A stretch of DNA of 64,000 bases from positions 36,934,159 to 36,998,158 of the forward strand of contig NC_135170.1 in assembly GCF_041146795.1 (NCBI RefSeq), given 5' to 3'. The notes under the pieces were generated by a model that was not told where the DNA came from, did not search any database, and was given only the letters and a program-made list of their open reading frames with translations. Positions 52,029 through 63,752 of this stretch are shown one piece after another. How positions within the stretch are numbered: position 1 is the stretch's first letter; each line of letters opens with the position of its first letter. This DNA is from Maylandia zebra. Its lineage: Eukaryota > Chordata > Actinopteri > Cichliformes > Cichlidae. The position numbers were made by a program, and so were the translations under genes.

Positions 52029-53116
52029 TAGGGCTGGGTATCGTCACTGATTTCTAGAATCGATTCAATTCCGATTCACAAGGTCCCGAATCGATTCGAG
52101 CCACGATTCGATTTAATTCGATTCGATTTAAATCTGGGAAATTTTGACAGTCAGAGATATAATTCAGATCAGGACATTTACATATTTTTGTATCTATAAA
52201 AAGGAAGCTGACACTCTCAAGACTTTATCCAAGGTGTGAGCATCACAGCAGATGCCTTTGTGTCAAAGTAGCTGAAGATAAAACACAGAAAAACATGAAG
52301 GTGATTTTCCTGGCCTGGGATTTTATAAAAATATTCTGCAGTACATCAAAAACGAAAGAAAACCATTAATTAATCAACATTACCTCTGACGTTATAGCGG
52401 TTTTATTAGACACACGGCTAAGCATTTTGCATTTTGAATAATTTTAAAAAGTTTCAATTTGTTCAGTATTGAACAGCAGAAATGAGGTTTTCTTTTCGGA
52501 AGACTGTAAAAGGGGAAAAAACAGCGGCCGACAGCGCTGTAAGCAACAGTAGACTTGTGTAACAAGCAAGCGAATAATGAAGAAAGCGAAACTGTTCGAG
52601 AGAGAGAGGGGGGGGGGGGGGGGGGGGGAGAGAGAGAGAGAGCTGCGCATCGCAATGGAAGCAAAACAGTAAAAGAGTGAATTCATGACGATGTTTATGT
52701 GAAGCGTTTGGATCTTCTTTTGCTGCTGGTTCGGTCAATATTGTTTGGAGAGAGATCAAACTAACAGCTTTAGAATCAGCGCATAAAGGGCGTAAACACA
52801 AAGCGCGGACCCGCCGACAGATCAGAATCAGCGAGCTGTCGGCTTTCAGCCCCGACTGTGAGAAAGGCGACATCTAACTGATTCTGATCCGCGGGTCGCG
52901 CTGTGTGTTTAAGTCTATGTGCAGAATCCCTGTACCTGCTCTCATTTACTGTTTGGTGGTTCTTGAAATTTTGTGAGATGTCACCAGAGATTCTGGCATT
53001 TCGGACAAAATAAATTTATATTAAAAAATCGATTCAGGATTTTAATGAATCGATTTTACGTTATCCAAGCCAGAATCGATTTTAATCGATGAATCGATTA
53101 TAAAAACCCACCCCTA
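52029..53116. mobile_element. hAT element, 1088 bp, non-autonomous
   Basis: TIRs TAGGGCTGGGTATCG and its counterpart ending ACCCACCCCTA; perfect 8-bp target duplication ATGGGAAT at 52021-52028 and 53117-53124. Ends carry many ATCGATT motifs. The interior includes a G run (52607-52628) and GA run. Confidence 0.85.
52607..52641. repeat. poly-G run followed by (GA)n
   Basis: More than 20 G in a row then GAGAGAGA; potential G-quadruplex. Confidence 0.9.
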
Positions 53117-53321
53117 ATGGGAATCCACTCAACCCCTCCTCCACTAACTGAGCGACCCCCTGAATGGTATTTATGGTAATGTCATCTTCTCCTTAGCACT
53201 GCCCCTGAACCCACTCTACCACCCTGCCACAACCACACCCTGCTGCCACAGTGTCATACTAAGCTGGAGCCAGAAGAGCACAGACCAGTAGAGTTACTTA
53301 GTGACTTTTTTAAAAACACGA

Positions 53322-56085
53322 TTTAAATTCAAATTCAAATTTTATTTGTCACACACACACACACAACCATACACAGTATGACATGGGGGTGAAATGCTTG
53401 TAGCTGTACAATGCCCGACCATTAAATGACAGAAGAAAGTTTTACAATATTTACAATTTACAGTTTACTACAGAATTTACAAATTAACTTAGGAATTTAC
53501 AGTAAAGAATGTGCAAATAGCAGAAGAGATTATAAAGATAAGGATTATAAATTATAGGAATTATAGGATTATAGGAAATGTGTGGTGACGTGTGTGAGAG
53601 TCCAGTCTTATAGTGACGTGTTTGGGAGAGTCCAGTCCTACACCTGGTTTAGGCCCGAATAGCCTGGGGGAAGAAGCTCCTCTTCATTCTCTCTGTTTTG
53701 GCCTTAAGGGAGCGGAAGCGCTTCCCAGACCTCAACAGTGAGAAGAGTCCATTGTTGGGATGGGAGAGGTCCATCATAATCTTCCTAGCTTTGGACTTGC
53801 ACCGCTTGGTGTAGATGGACAGCAGGTCAGGGAGCTCTGATTGAATGATGCGTTCTGCCGAGTGCACCACCCTTTGCAGATCTCGTCTATCCTGCTTGGT
53901 GCTGTTCCCAAACCAGGTGCAGATGTTTGATGTCAGGACGCTCTCGATGGTGCAGGAGTAGAAGTTCTTGAGCACCTTCAGTGGCAGATGGAAGTCTCTA
54001 AGTCTTCTGAGGAAGAAGAGACGCTGACGGGCTTTCTTAACCAGGGTGTTGATGTGACAGGACCATGACAGGTCCTGAGTGATGTGGACACCCAGGTATC
54101 GGAAACTGTCCACTCTCTCCACTGGCGTGCCACTGATGATGAGGGGTTTGTAATTCCTTGCCTGCTTTGTAGTGAAGTCCACGATCAGCTTCTTAGTCTT
54201 GCTGATGTTTAGGAGGAGGTTATTCTCCTGGCACCAGGTCTCCAGGTTCCTAATCTCCTCCAGGTAGGCCGTCTCGATGTTGTCGGAGATCAGGCCCACA
54301 ACAGCAGTGTCGTCAGCAAACTTGACAATGGAGGTGGTGTCGGATGTGGCTACACAGTCATAAGTGTACAGTGAGTACAGCAGGGGGCTTAAAACACAGC
54401 CCTGAGGCACTCCAGTGCTGAGTGAGATGGAGGGGGAGACTTGTTTTCCTACCCTCACTGATTGGGGTCTGTCTGTGAGGAAGTTGAGGATCCACTGACA
54501 CAGTGATGAGCTGAGTCCTAGATCCGTCAACTTGGTGAAAAGCTTAGAGGGAATTATTGTGTTGAATGCTGAACTGTAGTCCACGAACAGCATCCTAACA
54601 TAATTCCCTCTGCCAGTGTCCAGGTGACTCAGGGATGTGTGGAGCAGGTGAGATATGGCATCGTCTGTGGAACGATTAGTCCGGTAAGCAAACTGAAGCA
54701 AACTGGGGCGATTGTGGCTCAAGAGTTAGGAGTTCGCCTTGTAATCGGAAGGTTGCCGGTTCGAACCCCGGCTTGGACAGTCTCGGTCGTTGTGTCCTTG
54801 GGCAAGACACTTCACCCGTTGCCTACTGGTGGTGGTCAGAGGGCCCGGTGGCGCCAGTGTCCGGCAGCCTCGCCTCTGTCAGTGCGCCCCAGGGTGGCTG
54901 TGGCTACAATGTAGCTTGCCATCACCAGTGTGTGAATGTGTGTGTGTGAATGGGTGGATGACTGGATATGTAAAGCGCTTTGGGGTCCTTAGGGACTAGT
55001 AAAAGCGCTATATAAATACAGGCCATTTACCATTTACCAGGCCAAGTGAGTCGATGGTGGGAGGAAGTGAAGAAGTGATGTGATCTCTCATCAGTCTTTC
55101 AAAACACTTCATCACAATTGAAGTCAGTGCTACTGGACGGTAGTCATTGTGGCAAGCGGGCTGTTGTTTCTTTGGAACAGGGACAATAATGGACTGTTTG
55201 AAGCACGTGGGAACCACAGCTTGGGCCAGGGAGAGGTTGAAGATCTCCGTGAACACCGGTGCTAGTTGATCAGCGCAGGCTCTAAGGACCCGGCCAGGGA
55301 TTGCATCTGGTCCTGCTGCCTTCCTGGTGTTCACCCTCCTGAAGGTGTTCCTCACGGCATGCTCTGTGATGACGAATGCATTTTCTTCACTGGTGCACTC
55401 CGAGCGCGCGCAGCCGTTTGTTGTTTTAATTGCTGCGGCGTCGAAGCGAGCATAAAACGTGTTCAGCTCATCAGCCAGTGAAGCATCTGCATTCATCATT
55501 GAAGAAGCTGGTCGTTTATAGTCCGTTATAGTCCGCAGTCCTTTCCACAGGCTCCTAGAGTCGCACTGTCGTAGCTGTGACTCTAGTTTTTCCCCGTAGC
55601 TCCGCTTTGCCTTTCGGACCGCGCTGCGCACATTGTAGGACGCAGCCTTGTATAGGTCCATATTACCGGAGACAAGCCCTTCATTGTAGGCAGCGGTGCG
55701 TGATCTCAGAGCGTCGCGGATGTTTTTATCCACCCACGGCTTCTGGTTGGGAAACGTTCGGATGACAGTTCTTTCTGCTGTGTCGTCCGCTAGTTTCCCG
55801 ATAAATCCCACAACCGCTTCCGTAAACATGTTGATGTCATCAGAGCTGCGCCGAAACATGTCCCAGTCTGCGTCATCCAGTGCGTCCTGCAGCGCGGCCA
55901 CCGATTGGTCCGTCCAGCAAGCGACCTCCCTCCTGATTGGTGGTTGCTGCTTTAGCCTTTGTTTGTAAGCAGGCATGAGGAAGATGGCGGAATGGTCCGA
56001 TTTTCCAAATGCCTGCAGGGGCTGAGCCTTGTAACAGTTCTTGAACGGGGTGTAGCGGTGGTCTAATGTCCTCGTGTCCTCGATT
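53322..56085 (-). mobile_element. CR1/Rex1-like LINE split by a SINE
   Basis: Minus frames 55976-55008 and 54722-53649 are the two halves of one reverse transcriptase ORF: FGKSDHSAIF (endonuclease end), TRKAAGPDAIPGRVLRACAD, VPVPKKQQPACHNDYRPVAL, then [47 protein letters not shown] and [15 protein letters not shown]. The 3'UTR ends in AATTTG units. The 5' end is lost within the endonuclease. Both halves are open, so the copy is young. Confidence 0.85.
54705..55037 (+). mobile_element. full-length tRNA-derived SINE
   Basis: GGGGCGATTGTGGCTCAAGA (A box), GGTTGCCGGTTCGAACCCCG (B box), CTTGGGCAAGACACTTCACC, and end AAGCGCTATATAAATACAGG. It separates two reverse transcriptase halves at [13 protein letters not shown]. 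Very similar to 31964-32247. Confidence 0.88.
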
Positions 56086-56086
56086 T

Positions 56087-56965
56087 ACAACCTGAGTAGG
56101 TGATAAAGCGATAGATCTTTCAGCCCAATTCTACTTTTTCTGCATAATCCATCATATAAAATGTAATCAAATGGAAAAGTCTCTTTTTAAAACTTGTTTT
56201 ATTAGTTTTAATCTTTTAACTTTATGCATCAAGCAAAAATTTAATTATCTGCAACATTCTCTGACTGGAAGAAATTAGTTTAACATTTAAACCTATTTTC
56301 TGCACATTCCAGCACATAAAATAAAATATTTTTGTGTTTACACTCAGTCTTTCAAATAGATGCAAGTAAAACACAGCAGAAAATAAATAAAGTCAAAGAC
56401 TCAGCGGTCCTGTTGCTCTATTTTCACCTGTAAAGCAGGAGTGGGGCAGGCGGAGGTTTACCCTGGTGCAGGTGTGCCGCGGTCAGTGGAAGAATCCGTG
56501 AGTTTCTCTGTGAGTTTCCCATTACGTCGTAGCTACTCGGTGCTTGTTGGAAGTTTAGGGTTTTTTTGGCTGTAAAAAGAAGTTTTCTTCCCACGCACAG
56601 CGGACACTAATGTTTTTGTCACTTTTTATGGAATCAAACTCAAAGTAAGGTCAGTACTTCCACACTTTAAACGCTGCACGCTCATACTCTCTCTGCACTC
56701 GATATGTGATCCATTGTTGATCTGCACACAGCTGTTGTCACGAACGTCGCACTCGCTTACGTCACTGTCGTGAGACATTCTCGCAAATAAATCACGGTTT
56801 TAGTAACGCAGTAACGCAGCGTTCCTACGGGAAAGTAACGGTAATCTAATGACCGTTTTTGCAATAGTAATCCCTTACTGTACTCGTTACTTGAAAAAAG
56901 TAATCGATTACAAGAATGCGTTGCAAGTAATGCGTTACTTGTGATTTGGCGCTTTATAAATAAAA
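56087..56965. mobile_element. hAT-type element fragment
   Basis: 56087-56325 is the inverted counterpart of 33535-33765. 56780-56950 is rich in AGTAACG/GTTACTTG motifs like those at 60640-60780 and 62970-63080. Confidence 0.55.
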
Positions 56966-57109
56966 CCAAATTGAAAAAAATTTAATTGTGTTGAATCAGG
57001 GACCCTCAATGAACTTTCCCTGACTAAGGTTTAACCCTCCACCCCTGTGCTAATGTGTTTATCGTACCTTAACCATAGGTCTGTACCTAGCCACCAGCTA
57101 CCAGGTTTG

Positions 57110-57112
<3 letters not shown>

Positions 57113-57157
<45 letters not shown>
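57113..57157. repeat. (GT)n microsatellite
   Basis: GT dinucleotides. Confidence 0.95.
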
Positions 57158-57160
<3 letters not shown>

Positions 57161-57244
57161 CTAGGAATCAAACAGATGAATTGATTCAAACTGAGGACGA
57201 GACCAAGCTCACCACCCATGGTCCCCAAATGCCAGACAGACAGG

Positions 57245-57247
<3 letters not shown>

Positions 57248-57314
<67 letters not shown>
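57248..57314. repeat. (CA)n microsatellite
   Basis: CA dinucleotides, reverse complementary to the GT array 90 bases to the left. Confidence 0.95.
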
Positions 57315-57315
<1 letters not shown>

Positions 57316-57319
57316 TATC

Positions 57320-58684
57320 TCTTGCTGCATCAACACGAAACACACAGATTATCTGATGCTGTGTCATGGACACAATAACCAGTCAGACACACCAACAGTT
57401 ACTGACAAAGAGCGACTGATCAAAGGGTTGAGGCGACACCTGTGTGATGAGAAATACTCGTCAGCGTGCACAAGGACGCCCTCCATGTCCCTCCCCTACA
57501 GTAAGGCTTCATGTCCGATGAACAGCTTACATCCTGCCTCTTCTATGAGTTGAACTCGTGCTTTGTGTGTGAAAGTGTGAAAGCAGTTCTCTGACAGCGC
57601 TGTATGTTTCAGGAACACAGGTGTATTTAGAGTTCACTGTTTGAACTTTGAGGAAGTTTTGACTCTAACCAACAATTTAAAATAATTCCAAGAAAAAAGC
57701 TTTTTTTGTTTTGAATTTGAAGTTCATTACAGACTAAATGGATCCAAATCGGGAACACGGACTCATGCTCACGATTTCTGTGAAATCAACGGTGTGGATC
57801 ATCTCTGAATCTTAAACACAATCTTTCATACACAACATGAAAGCAAAGCCAGGCGGTGACCAGCGTCTGTTATCAGTCCCATCAGTTTTATGTCAGACAG
57901 AAGAGGTCAGAGAAGACTCCATCAGGGTTCCTTCAGCCAGCGGCGCTGACTTATCGTCTTATTCTACAAATGTGAAGCAAAGTGAGTTTGTCTGGGAACC
58001 TTCAGAGCCTGTTTTCTGTCTATCAGCACAATCAGGAGGAGGAGAGTGCATCAGCTGCTCGGGCTGGAAACACCACAATCAGTGATCTACCATCTCCATC
58101 ACCAATCATGATTACTCAGTGAACTTGTCATATGCAAGACGCAGACTCGGAAAAACAAGCCTGAGATGTTTTCACAGAGGCTGACTCATGGAGGGGTGGG
58201 TTTGAGTGCTGCAGGTCAACCCAGGTGGTTGCCGAGGGGTACCACCGCGCTGACCATGGTAACAGTAACAGTGTGTCCAGCGTGTGAGGCAAGCTCACCG
58301 CCATGATGTCGTAGCATCAGTGTGAGTTCTCCATGAACGACGAACCTGCTGGGTGTGAAATATTCTTCCAAAGCTGAACACGTTTGCACGGCTGCAGTCA
58401 GGAAGTCAGCCCGAAGTGGAAACACCTGCATCACATTCAGGTTTCGCTGCGGCGCTCTCTAGCACAGTGAAGCACATTAAGCTGCTGATAATACACAAAG
58501 TGAAATCCAACACTGCCGAGCGGAGATAAGCAGCCAGCCATCGACCGTGCGTCTCACACTCTTTCACCAAAGAGCCAATCACAGGCTTTGTTCCTGTTTT
58601 TGAACTCATTTCCAGCACAAAGGAAAACACTCTGAAACAAAGTACACAGTGCATTCTGGGTAACGCCACCAGATCTGCATTACC
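57320..58684. other. intergenic, no gene recognised
   Basis: Several short open frames, none with family resemblance or consistent splice sites. Confidence 0.4.
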
Positions 58685-58685
58685 A

Positions 58686-58997
58686 ATAATAATAATAATA
58701 ATAATAATGGATTGGATTTATATAGCGCTTTTCAAGGCACCCAAAGCGCTTTACAATACCACTATTCATTCACACACTGGTGGAGGCAGCTACAGTTGTA
58801 GCCACAGCTGCCCTGGGGCAGACTGACAGAAGCCAGGCTGAGATATCGCGCCATCGGCTCCTCTGACCAACACCAGTAGGCGGTAGGGTAAAGTGTCTTG
58901 CCCAAGGACACAACGACCAGGACAGAGAGCCCAGGGATCGAACCGGCGACCTTCCGGTTACAGATGCGATTCCCAACCCCCTGAGCCACGGTCGCCC
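58686..58997 (-). mobile_element. tRNA-derived SINE with (AAT)n tail
   Basis: Minus strand: GGGGCGACCGTGGCTCAGGG head, GGTCGCCGGTTCGATCCCTG (B box), CCTTGGGCAAGACACTTTAC, and end TATATAAATCCAATCC followed by ATT units. A subfamily distinct from 54705-55037. Confidence 0.85.
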
Positions 58998-58999
58998 CA

Positions 59000-59920
59000 A
59001 ATGAGCGCTGTGCCTAACAGTGGCCTCTAACCTCCGCCCGGAGCCAACAAGTGACAGTGACTGACAGCACAGCAAACCCGTCTGTGTGACGGCAGATGCG
59101 AGAACACACTCTGCTGTGACTGGATGGTGAGCCAATCTCTTGATGACCGTGTGACTTCCTGTCAGAGTCAGACAGGAAGTCCTTGCTGCAGATAAAGAGG
59201 ATGAACAGGACCCTGATTACTGTTTGATAAACAACATTCCTTATCTCACTTCCATTTGAAAGCACATGATGGTAAATCTGCTTCAAGTCAATGATGTTTG
59301 TTCTAATATGTGGGGGAGCCACAGCGCCACCTACAGGACAGAGTTCACACCTGAAACTCACGCTGTAGAGTCTGGAGCCTCAAACAATCCAGCTTCTCAT
59401 GTCACCATGGTAACTAACGCTGCAAACCTGCTCCAGATTACAGATGAAATCTCAACGTGCTGACCAATCAGAGTTCCTGATGATCCCTCAGAGCTGTGTG
59501 TGCAGCGTTAGTCAGTTTCTTTCTATTGACTGGAAACAGGTTTATTCTTCTATGAGCGTTAATAACGGTCCCTGTTGTACATTACTCTGTTCAGTTACTT
59601 AATACACTGCTGTGCTGATATGGCACAAAGCACGTTAACAATCCATTTGCACAATGTTTCTATTTAAATTTAAATGCAATTATTGTTTATAATGTTTGCA
59701 GAGTCAAGGAGCCGTTCAGGACACATTTCACTGTGTGTTGTACTCGCATGACTTGACAAACTAAGGCTGTGTCCCAATTCAGCGACTGCACTGCTTGGAG
59801 TACGCATTTTGAGACCTATTACCTCACTGCGATGCGACAACGGCTGTTCCAATTCAAAGTGTACTCCTAATGCGCCTGTCACTACCCAATCCGGAGATTG
59901 AAACCCGGAAACCTGATCGG
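59000..59920. other. intergenic, no gene recognised
   Basis: A transposon-like end GGCTGTGTCCCAATTCAGCG occurs at 59765. Otherwise nothing is recognised. Confidence 0.4.
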
Positions 59921-59929
59921 TACCACGCA

Positions 59930-60045
59930 TGTGGCCTCTGGCTACACTGTAGCTGCCATCACCAGTGTGTGAATGGGTGGATGACTGGATGTGTAAAGCG
60001 CTTTGGGGTCCTTAGGACCAAGTAAAGCGCTATACATTTACCATG
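59930..60045 (+). mobile_element. SINE 3' fragment
   Basis: GTGTGTGAATGGGTGGATGA and AAGCGCTTTGGGGTCCTTAG match the 3' half of 54705-55037. Confidence 0.75.
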
Positions 60046-60170
60046 TGTGAATTTTACGATAGTTAAGGGTCAGCGTATCTGTTAAGAATAATAAGTATTT
60101 TTGCAATAATGAAATATCAATATAATGAAGACAAAAATGAAAAATAAAAAGATAGTTACGGATCAGGACT

Positions 60171-60405
60171 CCCCGATCCTTACTGCGCATGTGCAAAGTC
60201 GGACTGTACACATCGGGTCTAGCCGATCTGTACCGCGCATGTGTAGATGTTCTCTTCTTCTTCTTCTATAATTAACTCTGTTAATAATAATCCGTATTCG
60301 GAGCGGGTACCGACAGCGCCGTCGATTTCCCCAAATAACAAGCGTGGTCCGGTGTCGCTACCAGATCCGTACCGGAAACCCGATTGGTACCCCGCATGCG
60401 CAAAT
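60171..60405 (+). promoter_or_regulatory. repeated NRF1-like motif cluster
   Basis: Three direct copies of CCGATC-GTACC-GCGCATGYGCA-type sequence begin at about 60171, 60226 and 60382, with a fourth diverged one at 59916. GCGCATGCGC is the NRF1 core. It may be a promoter or the end of a repeat; no gene is seen beside it. Confidence 0.35.
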
Positions 60406-61214
60406 CTTACGTCACTTCCTCTCTTTGCCAGCATTGCAACATTCAATATATTTGAATGACACGGTTAGCGCCCAGTTAGCTCCTACCATTTCTCAAGGGC
60501 TCTGCCTCCTTTTCAACTACCGGGACATTTAAACAATGGATAATCTGTTTACAAACAAATTCATGCTTTTCTCCTCAACAGAGAGCGTCCCCCGATTGAA
60601 CAACAGCGCCGTAAAATAAGAACAATGGCGCCTAATTACCAGTGTTGGGACTAACGCGTTATTAAGTAACACGTTACAGTAACTACGTTATTATTGTGGT
60701 AACGAGCACGGTAACTAGTTATTATGCCAAAACCAGGAACGCGTTAGTCGTTACTGGGATTTAGATAGGCTCGTTATTCGTTACTTCGTGTGGTGGCATC
60801 GCGGAGCTTCCACAGATTCAGTAACATTAGCAAGTGGTGGAGGCAGCAGGTGGAGGAGGGAAAGGAAGGCAAGAGGAGAGACCCGAGGCGGCCGCCGGTC
60901 CAAGTGTGAACTGAACTTCAGGTAAGAAGTTATGACCTGCAGTCTCTCTGGGTCAGATATAAACCAAGTTTAGGTGGAGTTTATTTTCGTTGTGCTTTTT
61001 CGTACTGCGTGCTAGCTAGCATGACGGGGTTTCTATACAGCTGGGTGGTGCTATGTTACTGATGTTGAACTTTATTTTGTTCATAAGGTTAATTATTAGA
61101 GTTGCCAACCATCCCGTAAAAAACGGAATCGTCTCGTATTCAGAGAAAATATTACGCGTTTCGTATTGAGGTGAAAAGGAACAGTTTGTCCCGGACTTCA
61201 GCTACAATTTAGTA

Positions 61215-61828
61215 TTTTAGTATTTAGTATTTATTTATTTATTGTCATTGTCAAGAACAATGAAATTGCGTTTGGGGCTTCCATACAACCCCCCAAAAAA
61301 GAAGAAAATAATAAATACCCTTAAAACCCAAGTGTACATATTTAACCCAGTGTGACTCCAATGCAATAAGACAATCCTTAGCAATAATGTTCGTAGAAAT
61401 TCAGACAAAGACCTGAGAAACATGACAAAATACAACAATGCAACCCATTCAATATTATTGTACTGTGAGATATGATATCAGATATGATAGTTATCTATTT
61501 AAGAAAGAGGGGGGGGGGGGGCAGGAGGGTGAAGAGAATAAAGATATGATGCACCAATGCAGACCAGTTCATTGCTATTAAGAAGTTGGATATGGTTATT
61601 GTCCGTGAGAGGGGGGCAGAGAGTTCAGGAGCCTCACAGCCTGTGGATACAGGCTGTTGGCCAGTCTGGATGTTCTGGCCTGTATAGACCTGTACCTTCT
61701 CCCTGAGGGCAGCAGATGGAAAAGGTGGCGCGCAGGGTGATGTTGGTCCCGCAGGATACTGTGCACCCTCCTCAGACAGCGAGTGGGGAAGATATTACTG
61801 ATCTCTGGCAGACTTGTTCCAATAATTC
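61215..61828 (-). mobile_element. 5'-truncated LINE fragment
   Basis: Minus strand encodes GTSLPEISNIFPTRCLRRVH and LLPSGRRYRSIQARTSRLAN, reverse transcriptase C-terminal end; the 3'UTR runs to 61215. The 5' end is a hairpin. Confidence 0.7.
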
Positions 61829-61859
61829 TGGAACAAGTCTGCCAGAGATCAGTAATATC
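61791..61859. repeat. perfect 31-bp inverted repeat, 7-base loop
   Basis: Arms 61791-61821 and 61829-61859 are exact reverse complements around ATAATTC. Confidence 0.97.
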
Positions 61860-63094
61860 AATGAAAAAGACACAAAGCTGGAGTTATTCTGTCTTTGCTG
61901 CACAGCTGCCTCTTCTTCTCTCATCCTCTCCCCTCCCTCTCCTGTTTCTACTTCAGTCATGAAACTGATCAGTGATCAGCTGATCGGCTTTTCTCTCGTT
62001 TGTTTATCGTCCACTTTGTGCCAGAAAGAGGAAACCAGCGGATGTCACGCTAAACAACAGCAGCACGTTTAAGCTTGATCAGCTGTTGTTAGAATGTATT
62101 TAATATTAATTTCAAGTATCAGCTGATGTTTGCTGGAGCCACAGCTGTAAAGCTGCTGGTCATGATGTCGGTTTGGATATGTGGTGAGAGGGAAACATGA
62201 AGATGAAACCAGGAGATGTCCTTACTGAATCATCAGAGCTGTGATGGAGAAACAGGTTTACCTTTTAGGTGACATGGATGAGTTGAAGTTATGAACTGTT
62301 TCTGAGAGACAAATAACACCAGGATCCTTTTCTAAGTAGCTGACAGCTGGTAACTGTGCAGGGGCGGGTCTAGCAAAGTGTTGCCAGGGGTCCATGTAGG
62401 GCATTAACAGGGAGAGGGGGGCACAAAGAAATACTTTCTTATTCTCATTTAAAATGTCTAGCTTTTAAAAAATAATTATCTGAGTTTTACAACAAACGAT
62501 TGATAGATTGATGCATATATACCATCAGAACAGTGTACATCACTGTCACAGCAGTGTTTGTTTTCATTCAAAGGCTTTATGATTTTTCCTATAATGGCGG
62601 TCGGTCTCTAGTCAAAGTGCCCGGGCCGATTTTTTTGTCCCAGTCCAGCCCTGTATGCAGCTCATCTGCAGTCTGGTGTTACCTACATCTTCCTATTCAG
62701 AAGGCAGAATTTCAGAGTTCTGAGTACAATCGAAATCACCACGACTGCAGTTTTTGTGTTGGATGTAAAAGGCGCACATGACACTGTGACGTAGGCTAGA
62801 ATCATGGCAGCAGTCAATGACGGTCCAGGCGCGGGGTTTCTCTCGTGGAAATATGCACGTTATCATATCCTTTCTATTGGTAGGTGGCACAGTGCACTGC
62901 GGCAAGTAAGCAAGCTAGAAGACTGCAAAGTTATGGAAGCAACACATTAACAAGAGAATTCTGAGTAAAACCAAAGTTACTTTCCCTAGTAACTAGTTAC
63001 TTTGAAAGTAACGAGTAACTTGAAGTAACTGAGTTACTTGGAAGTAACTAGTAATGTAACTAAGTTACTAATTTAAAGTAACTTACCCAACACT

Positions 63095-63733
63095 GCCCCA
63101 AGTGGAGGAGTTCAAGTATCTCGGGGTCTTGTTCGCGAGTGATGGGAGAAGGGAGCCGGAGATCGACAGACGGATTGGGGCTGCAGCTGCAGTAATGCGG
63201 ACGCTGCACCGGTCCGTCGTGGTGAAGAGGGAGCTGAGTGTAAAAGCGAAGCTCTCAATTTACCGGTCGATCTACGTCCCTACCCTCACCTATGGCCACG
63301 AGCTGTGGGTAGTGACCGAAAGAACGAGATCGCGGATACAAGCGGCAGAAATGAGCTTCTTCCGAAGGGTGGCTGGCCTCTCCCTTAGAGATAGGGTGAG
63401 AAGTTCGGCCATCCGGGAGGGGCTCAGAGTAGAGCAGCTGCTGCTCCACATCGAAAGGAGCCAGCTGAGGTGGTTCGGGCATCTGACAAGGATGCCCCCT
63501 GGGCGCCTCCTGGGTGAGGTGTTCCAGGCATGTCCCACCGGGAGGAGGCCCCGGGGCAGACCCAGGACACGCTGGAGAGATTATATCTCTCGGCTGGCCT
63601 GGGAACGCCTTGGTATTCCCCCGGATAAGCTGGAGGAGGTGGCTGGGGAGAGGGAGGTCTGGGCCTCTTTGCTTAGGCTGCTGCCCCCGCGACCCGGCCC
63701 CGGACAAAGCGGATGAAGATGGATGGATGGATT
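63095..63733 (+). mobile_element. Rex3/RTE-type LINE 3' end
   Basis: The frame 63102-63716 encodes EEFKYLGVLFASDGRREPEI, YVPTLTYGHELWVVTERTRS, LRWFGHLTRMPPGRL and PRGRPRTRWRDYI, the typical C terminus of fish RTE (Rex3) reverse transcriptase, with a GATG/GATGGATG tail. Open to the end. Confidence 0.85.
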
Positions 63734-63752
63734 ACCCAACACTGCTAATGAC

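Larger units (their letters stand above)
60640..63744. mobile_element. hAT-type element carrying two LINE insertions
   Basis: Ends CAGTGTTGGGACTAACG and CCCAACACTG, with near-perfect 8-bp duplication CTAATTAC (60632-60639) and CTAATGAC (63745-63752). Subterminal AGTAACTAGTTACT motifs lie at both ends. The interior contains a minus LINE (61215-61828) and a plus Rex3-like LINE end (63095-63733) placed inside the right terminus. Confidence 0.6.

Noticed and set aside
54720-54790. tRNA gene on the strength of A and B boxes
   Set aside because: Part of a 330-bp SINE repeated several times in the window; no cloverleaf with a sensible anticodon arm. Same for 35423, 50603 and 58997.
53649-55976. Two host genes with reverse transcriptase-like ORFs
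   Set aside because: They are halves of one LINE ORF separated by a SINE.
63102-63716. Host gene of 204 codons
   Set aside because: Sequence is the C-terminal end of a Rex3/RTE LINE with GATG tail.
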